This document shows positions 33,331-42,183 of a DNA stretch of 64,000 bases, one piece after another (the stretch's first letter is position 1; every line of letters starts with the position of its first letter). Both the position numbers and the translations under genes were made by a program. The stretch is from assembly GCF_900108345.1 (NCBI RefSeq), contig NZ_FNVV01000014.1, positions 1,659,664 to 1,723,663 on the forward strand, in the 5' to 3' direction. The notes under the pieces were generated by a model. It searched no databases, was not told the DNA's origin, and was given only the letters and a program-made list of their open reading frames with translations. Origin of the DNA: Bacteroides ndongoniae (GTDB taxonomy: Bacteria > Bacteroidota > Bacteroidia > Bacteroidales > Bacteroidaceae).

Positions 33331-33724
33331 TGAGGAGTGAAGGATGAGGGGGTGAAAAATGAGGGTTTATGGTTGAGAGATGAGGGGTGAGAGTTGAGGG
33401 TTTATGGTTGAGAGATGAGGGATGAGAGTTGAGGGTTTATGGTTGAAAGATGAGGGTTGAGAGTTGAGGGTTTATGGTTGAGGGATGAGGGGTGAGAGTT
33501 GAGGATTGAGAGAGCAGATGGCGAAGGCTGAAGAGAGCAACATGTGCTTCGGATTGTCGCAGATTAAAAATATAAAAATCCGTGCCATCCGCGTCTAAAA
33601 TATCTCTCCCCCACCACCCCAACCATTTTTCATTACCCCCTAAACATTAAACCCTAAACCCTCAACCCTAAACTCTCAACCCTAAACCCTAAACCTCCCT
33701 CCCCCCTAAGCCCCCCTATAAAGT
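33331..33724. repeat. Intergenic minisatellite and repeats
   Basis: Four tandem copies of a 35-bp unit (starting GAGGGTTTATGGTTGAGAGA) occupy 33361-33500 with a few substitutions. Then come a CCGTGCCATCCGCGTCTAAA module and CCTAAACCCTCAACCCTAAA repeats up to about 33700. No gene is seen. Confidence 0.85.
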
Positions 33725-33788
33725 AGTGCCCGAAACGGACGGAAGATGTGTTCTGACACATGTCTTCGGCCTGTTTCGGGCACTTTTT
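33725..33788 (+). terminator. Strong rho-independent terminator closing the polysaccharide locus
   Basis: AGTGCCCGAAAC (33725-33736) pairs with GTTTCGGGCACT (33773-33784), with an inner stem GAAGATGTGT / ACACATGTCTTC and a short TCTG loop. A T-run (33784-33788) follows on the plus strand. It lies between the plus-strand lipoprotein gene and the convergent antiporter gene and may work in both directions, but the T-tract favours plus. Confidence 0.88.
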
Positions 33789-33810
33789 GTATCGGTACTA
33801 CCCTACCCTG

Positions 33811-35940
33811 TCAGGACTTCTGCCGGTGGAAGAGCCAGCGGAGGATGGACGCAGGTATGGTGTGGGTAAAGGAGTTGACCTCGTCGCTACGTTCGTCGAC
33901 ACGGGCATAGTACTGGGCGGCATCCTTGTCGGACAGAACACCGTCGGTCTGCATCTGACGGATGACCCGGCGTTCGTTGCTGAGCATCATGCGGATGGCT
34001 TTCTGCGTAAGGGCATGGTTGTAGGCCTTGGGGAAGTCGGCGGACAGACGGCTGATGACGCGGTTCATGCTCTCGATGTTGTGCTCGATCTCGCGGCGGA
34101 GGGTTTGCAGAAGAGCAGCCTGTCCGGACTGGACGACTCCGGAGGAGACGAGTTCGTCGAGCAGTTTCAGGTCTTCGCGCTGCAGGATGATGAAGCCACG
34201 GCCAAGGTCGTAGATGACCATGATGCGTTCGCGGAAATAGAAGCCTGCCCAACGGCTGAAGTAGGGTAACTTCTGCACCCGGTAGAGTGCCCGCGTACGG
34301 CTACAGAAATTGAAGATGGAGTGGCGCACGTCGAGCGGATAGGAACCGTCGTGGTCGTAGAGTTCGTCGAGTGAGTTCATCAGGCGCCGGAATGCGGTTT
34401 GCGAGATGATGCCTTCTTCGTAGATTTCGCGGCTGAATGCTTTTTCGCGGTCGAGCAAGCGCAGGCGGAGTTCGGCCAATACGTCCTGGGTACGGGCTTT
34501 TTCGAGACGGGTTGTATCGGGCTGGGGAGCGATGTAGCGGGCGACTTTCTTCCAGTTGGCACCGGCCAGGGGTTCGCGTCCCTGCAGACGGTCGAAATAC
34601 TTCTCGGAGCTCTCGCGGATGCGTTCCTGCACCAGGCGTTCCATCAGGATGCGGGCGGAAGGAACGTGTGTCAGGCCAAGTTTGCCGAGCAACCAGCGGG
34701 TGGTGGTGGCGTTGACGCAGAGGGTCAGCGTAACGATGCCGGCTGTGAAGAACAGTACCTGACTGCGGATGGACTCGGGGATGGCGGGAGTGTAGGACAC
34801 CATGAGGGCAAGGGTAAGGCCAAGTGCTCCGCGCAGACCGCCCCAGGTAAGGATGAAGGACTCGCGACGGTTAAGGCCATAGCCCAGACGCTTCATCAGC
34901 GGGTAAAGCAACATGATCATGACGAAGCGGAACAGGTTGAGCGCAACGTAAAGGAGGAGCAGGATGGCGAAATGGGACCATGAGAAATCGACCTTGACGG
35001 CGATGACTACACCTACGATGATGAACACCAGCGTGTTGGCCATATAGGTGAGCAGTTCCCAGAAGGTTTCCATAAACTCGTTGACACGGGGTTTCAGGCG
35101 GGGCTTGCCGATGTAGGTCACGGTGAGTCCGAAGGCTACCAGGGCGATGACACCCGAGAGGCCCAGGTAGTACTGCGAAAGGATGAACACCAGGTAGGCG
35201 GCCAGAATGATGACACTGTTCTGCACCAGTTCTTCGGAATTGACACGGGTGATGAACCAGATGACCAGACGGGCGGCCATATAGCCCAGCAGGACACCGC
35301 CTGCCACAACCTGTATGAACTGCATGACGGGAGACAGCTCGCTTTGTCCGGCTGCGGTGTAGACTCCGAAGAAGAGCATGAAGCAGACGATACCGGTGCC
35401 GTCGTTGAGCAGGGATTCGGCATCGACCAGGGTGGAAAAGCGTTTGCTGGTCTTCAGCTCGTGAAGCAGGGCTACCACGGCTACGGGGTCGGTGGCACTG
35501 ATCAGGGCTCCGAACATGAGGGCAAAGGCCCACGTCCACTGCTCGTAACCGGGCACTACGTAACGGATGCCTACCAGCAGCAGGGCGGTAAGCACCATGC
35601 AGATGATCAGTCCGGGAACGGCCAGCAGGGCTGCATTGGCAAGGGTCTTCTTGAAGATGTGAAGATTGAGTTCGTAGGCTGCATCGAAAATGAGTACGGG
35701 CAGAAAGATGTAGAGGATAAAGTCGGGGTTGATGTTGGCTACACCGACCAGGGCTTCTTCCAGGCGGGGAATGGCGTGGAACAGACCGTTACGGTCGGCC
35801 AGACCGACTAACAGACCGACTGCAAACAGGGCTACCGTGTAGGGAACACGCGAATGGCGCAGCAACGACTTCAGCAAGGCACCGACCAGAAGACCGCCGA
35901 TGGCAAGCAGCAGGGGCATGAGAAATGAGAATTCTTCCAT
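33811..35940 (-). CDS. Na+/H+ antiporter (CPA1/NhaP type) with long cytoplasmic tail
   Basis: 709 residues. About twelve membrane segments in the first ~430 residues, with the CPA1 motifs GALISATDPVAVVALLHELK (the DP of the ion-binding site), DAESLLNDGTGIVCFMLFFG, and TWGGLRGALGLTLAL. The remaining ~280 residues are soluble and helical (EKYFDRLQGREPL, AELRLRLLDREKAFSREIYE), like the regulatory tails of longer CPA1 members. Role: exchanges cytoplasmic Na+ or K+ for protons. It is not part of the polysaccharide locus; the start is 21 bp from a 9-bp minisatellite that would lie in the 5' leader. Confidence 0.93.
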   Translation of the reverse strand: MEEFSFLMPLLLAIGGLLVGALLKSLLRHSRVPYTVALFAVGLLVGLADRNGLFHAIPRLEEALVGVANINPDFILYIFLPVLIFDAAYELNLHIFKKTLANAALLAVPGLIICMVLTALLLVGIRYVVPGYEQWTWAFALMFGALISATDPVAVVALLHELKTSKRFSTLVDAESLLNDGTGIVCFMLFFGVYTAAGQSELSPVMQFIQVVAGGVLLGYMAARLVIWFITRVNSEELVQNSVIILAAYLVFILSQYYLGLSGVIALVAFGLTVTYIGKPRLKPRVNEFMETFWELLTYMANTLVFIIVGVVIAVKVDFSWSHFAILLLLYVALNLFRFVMIMLLYPLMKRLGYGLNRRESFILTWGGLRGALGLTLALMVSYTPAIPESIRSQVLFFTAGIVTLTLCVNATTTRWLLGKLGLTHVPSARILMERLVQERIRESSEKYFDRLQGREPLAGANWKKVARYIAPQPDTTRLEKARTQDVLAELRLRLLDREKAFSREIYEEGIISQTAFRRLMNSLDELYDHDGSYPLDVRHSIFNFCSRTRALYRVQKLPYFSRWAGFYFRERIMVIYDLGRGFIILQREDLKLLDELVSSGVVQSGQAALLQTLRREIEHNIESMNRVISRLSADFPKAYNHALTQKAIRMMLSNERRVIRQMQTDGVLSDKDAAQYYARVDERSDEVNSFTHTIPASILRWLFHRQKS

Positions 35941-36353
35941 AATGTGTGTGTTTTTGAATAGAAGTTAGAGAAGTTAAAGAAGTTAGAGAAGCTAAATGAG
36001 TTAAAGAAGTTAGAGAAGTTAAAGGAGTTAGAGAAGTTGGAGAAGTTAGAGAAGTTACAGGAGTTAGAGAAGTTAGAGAAGTTAAAGAAGTTAGAGAAGC
36101 TAAATGAGTTAAAGAAGTTAGAGAAGTTAAAGGAGTTAGAGAAGTTGGAGAAGTTAGAGAAGTTACAGGAGTTAGAGAAGTTAGAGAAGTTAGAGAAGTT
36201 AGAGCCAATACATAGACTACCCTAAACCCTAAACACTAAACACTAAACGTTCAACGCTCAACCTTAAACTTTTCAACTCTCCATTCTCAATTATCCATTC
36301 TCCATTATCCATTAATCATTAACCATTAACCATTAATCATTAACCATTAACCA
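35941..36353. repeat. 9-bp minisatellite and composite repeats
   Basis: Bases 35961-36204 are about 27 copies of a GAAGTTAGA-like 9-bp unit with a 108-bp higher-order period (GTTAAAGAAGTTAGAGAAGC begins at 35973 and 36081). GAGCCAATACATAGACTACC, CCTAAACACTAAACACTAAA and CATTAACCATTAACCATTAA repeats follow. Long open frames on both strands here are by-products of the 9-bp period. Confidence 0.9.
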
Positions 36354-37520
36354 TTAACAATTCACCGCCTCCGCCAACTGATCGAGTGCCTGCTTCAATG
36401 CTGCACGGGGACAGCCTACGTTGAGACGCATGAAGCCACGGCCGGGTTCGCCAAAGGTGGTGCCGGTGTTGAGTGCCAGGCGTGCCTTGTCGGCAAAGAG
36501 GCGTTCCAGTGCTTCTTGCTCCAGGCCCAACTGACGGCAGTCGAGGAAGACGAGGAAGGAGGCTTGCGGACGTATCATGCCGATGGCAGGGATGTGCTGG
36601 CGCAGATAGGATTCGGTAAAGTCGATGTTGCCCTGAATGTAGGCTAGCAACTGGTTGAGCCACTCCTCGCCATGCTCGAAGGCTGCCTTACAGCCGATAT
36701 AGGCAAAAAGATGGCCTTCGCAGAATTCTCCGGCTTCCATGAACTGCTGGAAACGGGCGCGCAGGGTGTCGTCGGGCACAATGGCAAAGGAACTTTGAAC
36801 GCCCGGCATGTTGAACGTCTTGCTGGGTGCCATGAAGGTGACGGAATTGGAAGCGGCTGCCGGACTGACCGTAGCAAAGGGATGATGCTTGTAAGGCGGC
36901 AGGGTAAGATCGGCATGGATCTCGTCGGAAATGACAAGGGTACCGCTTTCCTGACAAAGTTCGGCTATGCGACGCAATTCGTCTACGGTCCAGACACGTC
37001 CGCCGGGGTTGTGAGGATTGCACAGGACGAGGGCTTTGCAGCCTTGCAGGTCGTGACGAAGGCGGTCGAAGTCGATGTGGTAGTGTCCGTCGCGCAGGTC
37101 GAGAGGAGAACGGACTGCTTCACGCTTGAGGCGTTCGGTCACGAGGAAGAAGGGGTGGTAGACAGGGGTCATCACCAGGACACGGTCGCCGGGGTTGGTG
37201 AAGCAGAGCAAGGCAAAAGCCTGTCCGCGCACAATGCCGGGAACAAAGGTCAGCCAGTCGGGGCGTACTTCCCACTGATGGCGTTTCTGTAGCCAGTGGC
37301 AGATGGTGGTGTCCCAACCTTCACAGGGCATGGCATAGCCCAGTACCTCGTGTTCGAGACGTTGACGCAAGGCATCCATTACAAAAGGAGGCGTACGGAA
37401 ATCCATGTCGGCCACCCACATGGCGGTCAGATCGTCACGTCCAAATGCATTCTTCATGCCGTCCCACTTCACTGAACCGGTGTGACGGCGGTCTATCAAT
37501 TCATCGAAATTGTAAGTCAT
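36354..37520 (-). CDS. PLP-dependent aminotransferase / C-S lyase (PatB/MalY type)
   Basis: 388 residues. TYNFDELIDRRHTGSVKWDG at the start, MWVADMDFRTPPFVMDALRQ, LVLCNPHNPGGRVWTVDELR, VISDEIHADLTLPPYKHHPF, and the PLP-lysine motif MAPSKTFNMPGVQSS are the signature of the MalY/PatB cystathionine beta-lyase group. RLNVGCPRAALKQALDQL is the C-terminal arginine region. Reaction: likely cleaves C-S bonds of cystathionine or cysteine conjugates to give pyruvate, ammonia and a thiol. It stands alone on the minus strand between repeat blocks. Confidence 0.93.
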   Translation of the reverse strand: MTYNFDELIDRRHTGSVKWDGMKNAFGRDDLTAMWVADMDFRTPPFVMDALRQRLEHEVLGYAMPCEGWDTTICHWLQKRHQWEVRPDWLTFVPGIVRGQAFALLCFTNPGDRVLVMTPVYHPFFLVTERLKREAVRSPLDLRDGHYHIDFDRLRHDLQGCKALVLCNPHNPGGRVWTVDELRRIAELCQESGTLVISDEIHADLTLPPYKHHPFATVSPAAASNSVTFMAPSKTFNMPGVQSSFAIVPDDTLRARFQQFMEAGEFCEGHLFAYIGCKAAFEHGEEWLNQLLAYIQGNIDFTESYLRQHIPAIGMIRPQASFLVFLDCRQLGLEQEALERLFADKARLALNTGTTFGEPGRGFMRLNVGCPRAALKQALDQLAEAVNC

Positions 37521-37720
37521 ATATTTATAGGTTTGATCATTCGTTTTAAGTTTCGCAAGTTTATTAACGTATTAGTTGACAAGGCTTCAGTCAACAAGTA
37601 TACAAGGCCGGGAATGCCTTGTTTGGAACACAGATTCCACTGATTATCAACAACTAAACATATAAATCTGCGTTATCCGTGTCTATTCCCTAAACCCTCC
37701 ACACTGAACCCTCAACTCTA
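37521..37720. repeat. Short intergenic stretch with repeat modules
   Basis: 200 bp. AGTTGACAAGGCTTCAGTCA and its inverted counterpart surround a small hairpin-like region near 37575-37620. ATAAATCTGCGTTATCCGTG and CCCTAAACCCTCCACACTGA modules follow. Confidence 0.5.
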
Positions 37721-38335
37721 TCAAATTGGGAACCAGATAAACACGGCCACATCCCACACGGCATGGGAGACAATGATGGCTCCCAAACGCTGGGGGAACA
37801 GGCGGTAAAGGCCGCCCCACACAATGCCGGCTACCAGAGCTGCCATCAGCAGCATGAAGTTGCACGAACCGGCATGGACCAGTGCATAGAACGCCGTGGC
37901 GACCAGGAAACCGGTATTAGGATTCCAACGGCTGGAAAGCGTACGCTGCACATAGGCACGCCAGAAGATTTCTTCGGCGGGACCTATCAGGAAAAGCATG
38001 AGGGCAGATAGCAGCCAGGGAGACTCGCCTTCCTTCATGCCATAGATCAGGTTGACCTGCGGACGGGCAAAGTCGAAAAGCCAGGAGGAGACTTTATCGC
38101 CTGTCCAGAACACGCACCACAGGACAACGGCTATGAGGATGCCCAGCAATACTTCGCTTGCGCTCCACCTGACTCCATGCCACCAACCGGGATTGAAGCA
38201 TGTGGAGAGAACGGAGAGTGTGAGGGCAGAAGCGGTCATCATCCACCAGAAATTGACGTAAGGAGCCGTGAGGGGGGAGAACATCACCGTCCACAGCACG
38301 GCTGCCAGTATGAGGGTAAATATCAGTTTTTTCAC
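37721..38335 (-). CDS. CPBP-family intramembrane metalloprotease
   Basis: 204 residues from a GTG at 38335 (KKLIFTLILAAVLWTVMFSP follows), overlapping the previous gene's TGA by 4 bp. A longer frame upstream would lie inside that gene and is rejected. About six membrane segments. The diagnostic motif EEIFWRAYVQ (EExxxR) is followed by FYALVHAGSCN and IIVSHAVWDVAVF, the remaining CPBP/Abi motifs. Role: membrane-embedded protease of the CAAX/Rce1-like family, substrate unknown. It is translationally coupled to the UbiA-type prenyltransferase, which may point to a lipid or prenylated substrate, but that is speculation. Confidence 0.88.
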   Translation of the reverse strand: MKKLIFTLILAAVLWTVMFSPLTAPYVNFWWMMTASALTLSVLSTCFNPGWWHGVRWSASEVLLGILIAVVLWCVFWTGDKVSSWLFDFARPQVNLIYGMKEGESPWLLSALMLFLIGPAEEIFWRAYVQRTLSSRWNPNTGFLVATAFYALVHAGSCNFMLLMAALVAGIVWGGLYRLFPQRLGAIIVSHAVWDVAVFIWFPI

Positions 38336-39225
38336 GAGAACAGACGGGCTAAAACAAACGACAGGGTGAAAAGCAGACTGAACATGAGCTGGAGCTTGGC
38401 AGTCAGTTCGTCGAGGCGGGAAATGCCTTCCATGCCCAGAACGGGATAACGGGACATCATACGGACATTGCCCAAAGCGGGAACCAGGGCAATCCATACC
38501 AGCATGGTCCACCAGGGGAACAGGCCACCAGCAGCACAACCGGCTATCCAGCCGAAGGGGAAAAGCACTTCGGCACAGTAAAGGTACATGGAGGCACGGC
38601 CACCCAGAGTCATGGCAAGGGTGGAGATATCGGCACGTACGTCGGTCTCGATGTCACGCGTGTTATTGGCGTGCAGGATGGCTACCGTAATGAGTCCTAC
38701 GGGAACACCTGCCCACATGGTATTCCAGTCTGTCACGCCGGTGGCTACGTAAGCCGTACCCAGCATGGGCAGCAGGGCATAGGCTATGAAGATGACGACA
38801 TCGCCCAGAGCGCGGTACTTCAGTGTGGGATAGAGCAAGGTGCAGGCCGCACCACCGATGCCGATATAAAGCAAAGGAAGTCCTGTACGGAGAAGCAGAC
38901 CGATGCCGGCAATCAGAGCCACTGCCAGCAGCGAAAGGGAAAGGCGGTAGATCTCCTGCGGACGGAAAAGACCTCCGGTCAGGGTACGTACACCGTGGGT
39001 ATCTTCCCGGTCGACCCGATGCTTGTAGTCGAAATAATCGCTCCACGTATTGCCTGCGGCATGAAATACGATGATGTTGAGCAACGCCCATACACCATTG
39101 ATCCAGTTCACCTCATAGCCCGCCCAATAGAGGTAGGCCAACGTCACCGCCACAGGCATGGCCGAGGCAGGAAACGACCAGGGGCGCACAGCCACCAGCC
39201 AGTCTTTCAAGGAATGTTTGTTCAT
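38332..39225 (-). CDS. UbiA-family prenyltransferase (MenA-like)
   Basis: 297 residues, about eight membrane segments. The first aspartate-rich motif is NTWSDYFDYKHRVDRED and the second NNTRDIETDVRADISTLAMT, both needed to bind the prenyl diphosphate and Mg. RPWSFPASAMPVAVTLAYLY at the N-terminus is family-typical. Reaction: attaches a polyprenyl chain to an aromatic acceptor. Menaquinone synthesis (MenA) is one possibility, but no other menaquinone genes are near, so the acceptor is left open. It is followed in ATGA-like overlap by the CPBP gene. Confidence 0.87.
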   Translation of the reverse strand: MNKHSLKDWLVAVRPWSFPASAMPVAVTLAYLYWAGYEVNWINGVWALLNIIVFHAAGNTWSDYFDYKHRVDREDTHGVRTLTGGLFRPQEIYRLSLSLLAVALIAGIGLLLRTGLPLLYIGIGGAACTLLYPTLKYRALGDVVIFIAYALLPMLGTAYVATGVTDWNTMWAGVPVGLITVAILHANNTRDIETDVRADISTLAMTLGGRASMYLYCAEVLFPFGWIAGCAAGGLFPWWTMLVWIALVPALGNVRMMSRYPVLGMEGISRLDELTAKLQLMFSLLFTLSFVLARLFS

Positions 39226-39270
39226 AAAAGAATATTTTTTGGTTAGATTGTGGCAAATGTACGAAATATA

Positions 39271-39305
39271 TTTGCCTCTCCACTCACCTTTTTTTTATAT
39301 TTTTG
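39271..39305 (+). promoter_or_regulatory. Candidate promoter for the HAD phosphatase
   Basis: TATTTTTG (39298-39305) fits the -7 box and ends 23 bp before the ATG at 39329. TTTG (39271-39274) could be the -33 box, but the 23-bp spacing is longer than the usual 19-21. TATATTTG (39267-39274) is a second possible -7. Confidence 0.4.
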
Positions 39306-39328
39306 CACCCCGATAAAAGAATGAATGT

Positions 39329-40129
39329 ATGACGAAAGCCCTGTTTTTCGATATTGACGGAACGCTGGTCAGCTTCCAAACTCATGAAATACCTGTATCG
39401 GCCGTAGAGGCACTGGCAGCCGCCAAGGCTGAAGGTCACCGCATCTTTATTGCTACCGGACGGCCACGCATCATCATCAGTAACTTAGGTGCCTTGCAGG
39501 AACGAGGACTGATAGACGGATACATCACCATGAACGGCGCTTACTGTTTTGTGGGCGACGAAGTGATCTACAAGAGTCCCATACCTGTAACAGACGTTCG
39601 CACACTGACGGACTACTGCGCAAAGCGGGACATTCCCTGCATCGTGGTGGGTGAGAACGACATCTGTGCCTGCCAACCCGACGAACGGGTGCAGGAAGTG
39701 TTCTACGAGCATCTGAAAGTGACAGTGCCCATCCCGACACGCCAACTGCCTGATGCTGTAGAGGGAAAAGAGATTTACCAGTTGACTCCTTTTCTGGTGG
39801 AAAGCCAGGAACGGGAAGTCAGCCCGTATACGCCTAACTGCGAAATGGGACGCTGGCATCCGGCCTTTGTGGATGTGACGGCAAAGGGAAATACGAAGCA
39901 GAAAGGTATTGATGAGATTATCCGCCACTTCGGCATCCGGCTGGAAGATACCATTGCTTTCGGCGACGGTGGTAATGACATCTCCATGCTGCGCCATGCC
40001 GGCATCGGTATAGCCATGGGCAATGCTGCCGACCACGTGAAAGCTGCTGCCGACTACGTGACCGATACGGTGGACAACGACGGAATAGCCAAAGCGATTG
40101 AACAATGGGTAATGAAAAATGGTAAATGA
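39329..40129 (+). CDS. HAD-superfamily hydrolase, Cof type
   Basis: 266 residues. Motif I ALFFDIDGTLVSF, motif II in IATGRPR, the Lys in motif III at NTKQKGIDEII, and motif IV FGDGGNDISMLRHAGIGIAM are all present. The ~90-residue cap between residues about 85 and 190 is the C2B type. Family role: dephosphorylates sugar phosphates, FMN or similar small molecules; the substrate cannot be read. It is monocistronic, with its own -7 box and composite repeats downstream. Confidence 0.93.
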   Translation: MTKALFFDIDGTLVSFQTHEIPVSAVEALAAAKAEGHRIFIATGRPRIIISNLGALQERGLIDGYITMNGAYCFVGDEVIYKSPIPVTDVRTLTDYCAKRDIPCIVVGENDICACQPDERVQEVFYEHLKVTVPIPTRQLPDAVEGKEIYQLTPFLVESQEREVSPYTPNCEMGRWHPAFVDVTAKGNTKQKGIDEIIRHFGIRLEDTIAFGDGGNDISMLRHAGIGIAMGNAADHVKAAADYVTDTVDNDGIAKAIEQWVMKNGK

Positions 40130-40204
40130 TGAATTTTACCCTCATTCAACGTTATTCATTATTAATTTTTAATTGTTAATTTTTAATTATCCGTTTATCC
40201 CGCA

Positions 40205-41965
40205 TTGACCTTCGTTCCCGACACCAGCAACCGTGAGTTTCAGGATGCACTGAACCTCGTGAAGTATACCCGCCAGTCGCTTTTCCTGACGGGGAAGGCC
40301 GGTACGGGCAAATCGACCTTCCTGCGCTACATCTGCGACAATGTACGCAAGAAACATGTGGTGTTGGCTCCTACAGGGATAGCAGCCATCAATGCCGGAG
40401 GCAGCACGCTGCACAGCTTCTTCAAGCTGCCTTTTCATCCGCTGTTGCCCGATGATCCGAACCTGAGTCTGCAGAAAGGCCGTATTCACGAATTTTTCAA
40501 GTATACCAAGCCTCATCGCAAACTGCTTCAGGAGCTGGAACTGGTCATTATTGATGAGATTTCGATGGTGAGGGCTGACATCATTGATGCGGTGGACCGG
40601 ATACTGCGGGTTTACAGTCACAACTTGCGCGAACCCTTCGGCGGTAAACAGGTGTTGCTGGTGGGCGACGTCTTTCAGCTGGAGCCAGTCGTCAAGGGGG
40701 ATGAGCGGGAAATACTGAACCGTTTCTACCCTACTCCTTATTTCTTTTCTGCACGGGTATTCGGCCAGATAGAACTGGTGTCCATCGAACTGCAAAAGGT
40801 ATACAGGCAGAATGACCCGAAGTTTATCGGGGTACTGGACCACATACGAAGCAATACGGCCGGAGCTGCTGACCTGCAACTGCTGAACACCCGATACGGT
40901 ACGCCGATTGTCCAGTCGGAAGCCGACATGTACATTACCCTGGCCACACGCCGCGACAACGTGGACTACATCAACGACCGTAAGCTGGCCGAACTGCCCG
41001 GTGAACCTATGACCTTCTATGGAGAGATAACAGGCGAATTTCCTGAAAGCAGTCTACCTACTCCGAAGGAACTGGTACTGAAGCCCGGAGCACAGGTCAT
41101 CTTCATCAAAAACGACTACGACCGCCGCTGGGTGAACGGAACAATCGGTGTGGTGAGCGGCTTTGATCCGCTGGAAGGTACGCTGTACGTCGTAACGGAC
41201 AACGGTACGGAATGCGACGTCAAGCAGGAGGTGTGGCGCAACATCCGCTATCACTACAACGAGGAGAAGAAAGAGATAGAAGAAGAGGAGCTGGGCACTT
41301 TCCGCCAGTTTCCCGTCAGACTGGCATGGGCCATTACGGTACACAAAAGCCAGGGACTGACGTTCAGCCGTGTAGTCATCGACTTTACCGGTGGGGTGTT
41401 TGCCGGCGGACAGACGTATGTGGCACTGAGCCGATGCACTTCGCTCGAAGGTATCCAACTGAAGAAGCCTATCAGCCGTGCCGACATCTTTGTACGTCCC
41501 GAAATCGTACAGTTTGCCGAACGTTTCAACAACCGCCAGGCCATTGACCGCGCCCTGAAGCAGGCACAGGCCGATGTGCAATATGCTGCTGCGGCCAAGG
41601 CTTTCGACAAAGGAGACTTTGAAACCTTTCTGAACGAATTCTTCAAGGCTATCCATTCGCGTTATGACATCGAGCGTCCGGTTTCGCAACGCCTCATCCG
41701 CCGCAAGCTGAACATCATCAACACGCTGCGTGAGGAAAACCGTGCACTGAAGGCTGCTGCCCTGGAGAAAGAAAAGGCCTTGGTGAAATATGCCCGGGAA
41801 TACATCACCATGGGGGACGAATGCCTGAAACATGGTATGCAGGAAGCTGCCATGCGTAACTATGAAAAGGCGGTTACCCTCTGCCCCAAGTTCAAGGAAG
41901 CCTGGAAGAAAATAAAGAAGCTGGATAAGGAGATGAGAAACAATAAAGGAGAAAAGGAGAATTAA
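40205..41965 (+). CDS. PIF1/RecD2-like DNA helicase with C-terminal TPR-like tail
   Basis: 586 residues. No ATG exists at the front; the TTG at 40205 is taken as start (TFVPDTSNREFQDALNLVKY). Walker A is FLTGKAGTGKSTFLRYI, VVLAPTGIAAINAGGSTLHS is motif Ia, IIDEISMVRADIIDAVDRIL motif II, LVGDVFQLEPVV motif III, and AWAITVHKSQGLTFSRVVID and YVALSRCTSLEGI motifs V/VI. The last ~90 residues (EKALVKYAREYITMGDECLK, AAMRNYEKAVTLCPKFKEAW) look like one or two TPR units. Role: 5'-3' helicase in DNA maintenance, specific role unknown. Confidence 0.88.
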   Translation: MTFVPDTSNREFQDALNLVKYTRQSLFLTGKAGTGKSTFLRYICDNVRKKHVVLAPTGIAAINAGGSTLHSFFKLPFHPLLPDDPNLSLQKGRIHEFFKYTKPHRKLLQELELVIIDEISMVRADIIDAVDRILRVYSHNLREPFGGKQVLLVGDVFQLEPVVKGDEREILNRFYPTPYFFSARVFGQIELVSIELQKVYRQNDPKFIGVLDHIRSNTAGAADLQLLNTRYGTPIVQSEADMYITLATRRDNVDYINDRKLAELPGEPMTFYGEITGEFPESSLPTPKELVLKPGAQVIFIKNDYDRRWVNGTIGVVSGFDPLEGTLYVVTDNGTECDVKQEVWRNIRYHYNEEKKEIEEEELGTFRQFPVRLAWAITVHKSQGLTFSRVVIDFTGGVFAGGQTYVALSRCTSLEGIQLKKPISRADIFVRPEIVQFAERFNNRQAIDRALKQAQADVQYAAAAKAFDKGDFETFLNEFFKAIHSRYDIERPVSQRLIRRKLNIINTLREENRALKAAALEKEKALVKYAREYITMGDECLKHGMQEAAMRNYEKAVTLCPKFKEAWKKIKKLDKEMRNNKGEKEN

Positions 41966-42002
41966 CCGATAGGTTGTCTCGGCACTCATCTTTCATCACC
42001 TT

Positions 42003-42157
42003 TTGATAAGATAGGAGGTGGCTCAGCAAAAAAAATTAAGCAAGCTTATTTTTTTGCATTCGACTTTCACTATCTTTGGATAAGATAGGATACGGTTCGG
42101 CAATCCCCAAAATAAGCAAGCTTGTTTTTGTATTGCGCTCACCTTTCACTATCTTTG
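42003..42157 (+). repeat. Imperfect tandem duplication (~75 bp) carrying promoter boxes
   Basis: Two copies of GATAAGATAGGA ... AAGCAAGCTT ... TTTCACTATCTTTG occur at about 42004-42078 and 42079-42157. Each ends in TATCTTTG, the -7 box. Only the second has a TTTG at the right distance, so the first is probably the decayed or duplicated one. Confidence 0.75.
42127..42157 (+). promoter_or_regulatory. Promoter of the TsaC-like gene
   Basis: TTTG (42127-42130), 19 bp, then TATCTTTG (42150-42157), a good fit to the Bacteroides sigma consensus. The leader to the ATG at 42184 is about 20 bases. Confidence 0.75.
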
Positions 42158-42183
42158 CCCAAAGACTTAAAAAACATCTGTTT

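Noticed and set aside
35789..36225. Repetitive proteins on both strands (TSLTSLTSLT and LEKLEKLQEL types), coiled-coil-like
   Set aside because: Products of the 9-bp minisatellite, open on both strands because of its period; no independent evidence of translation.
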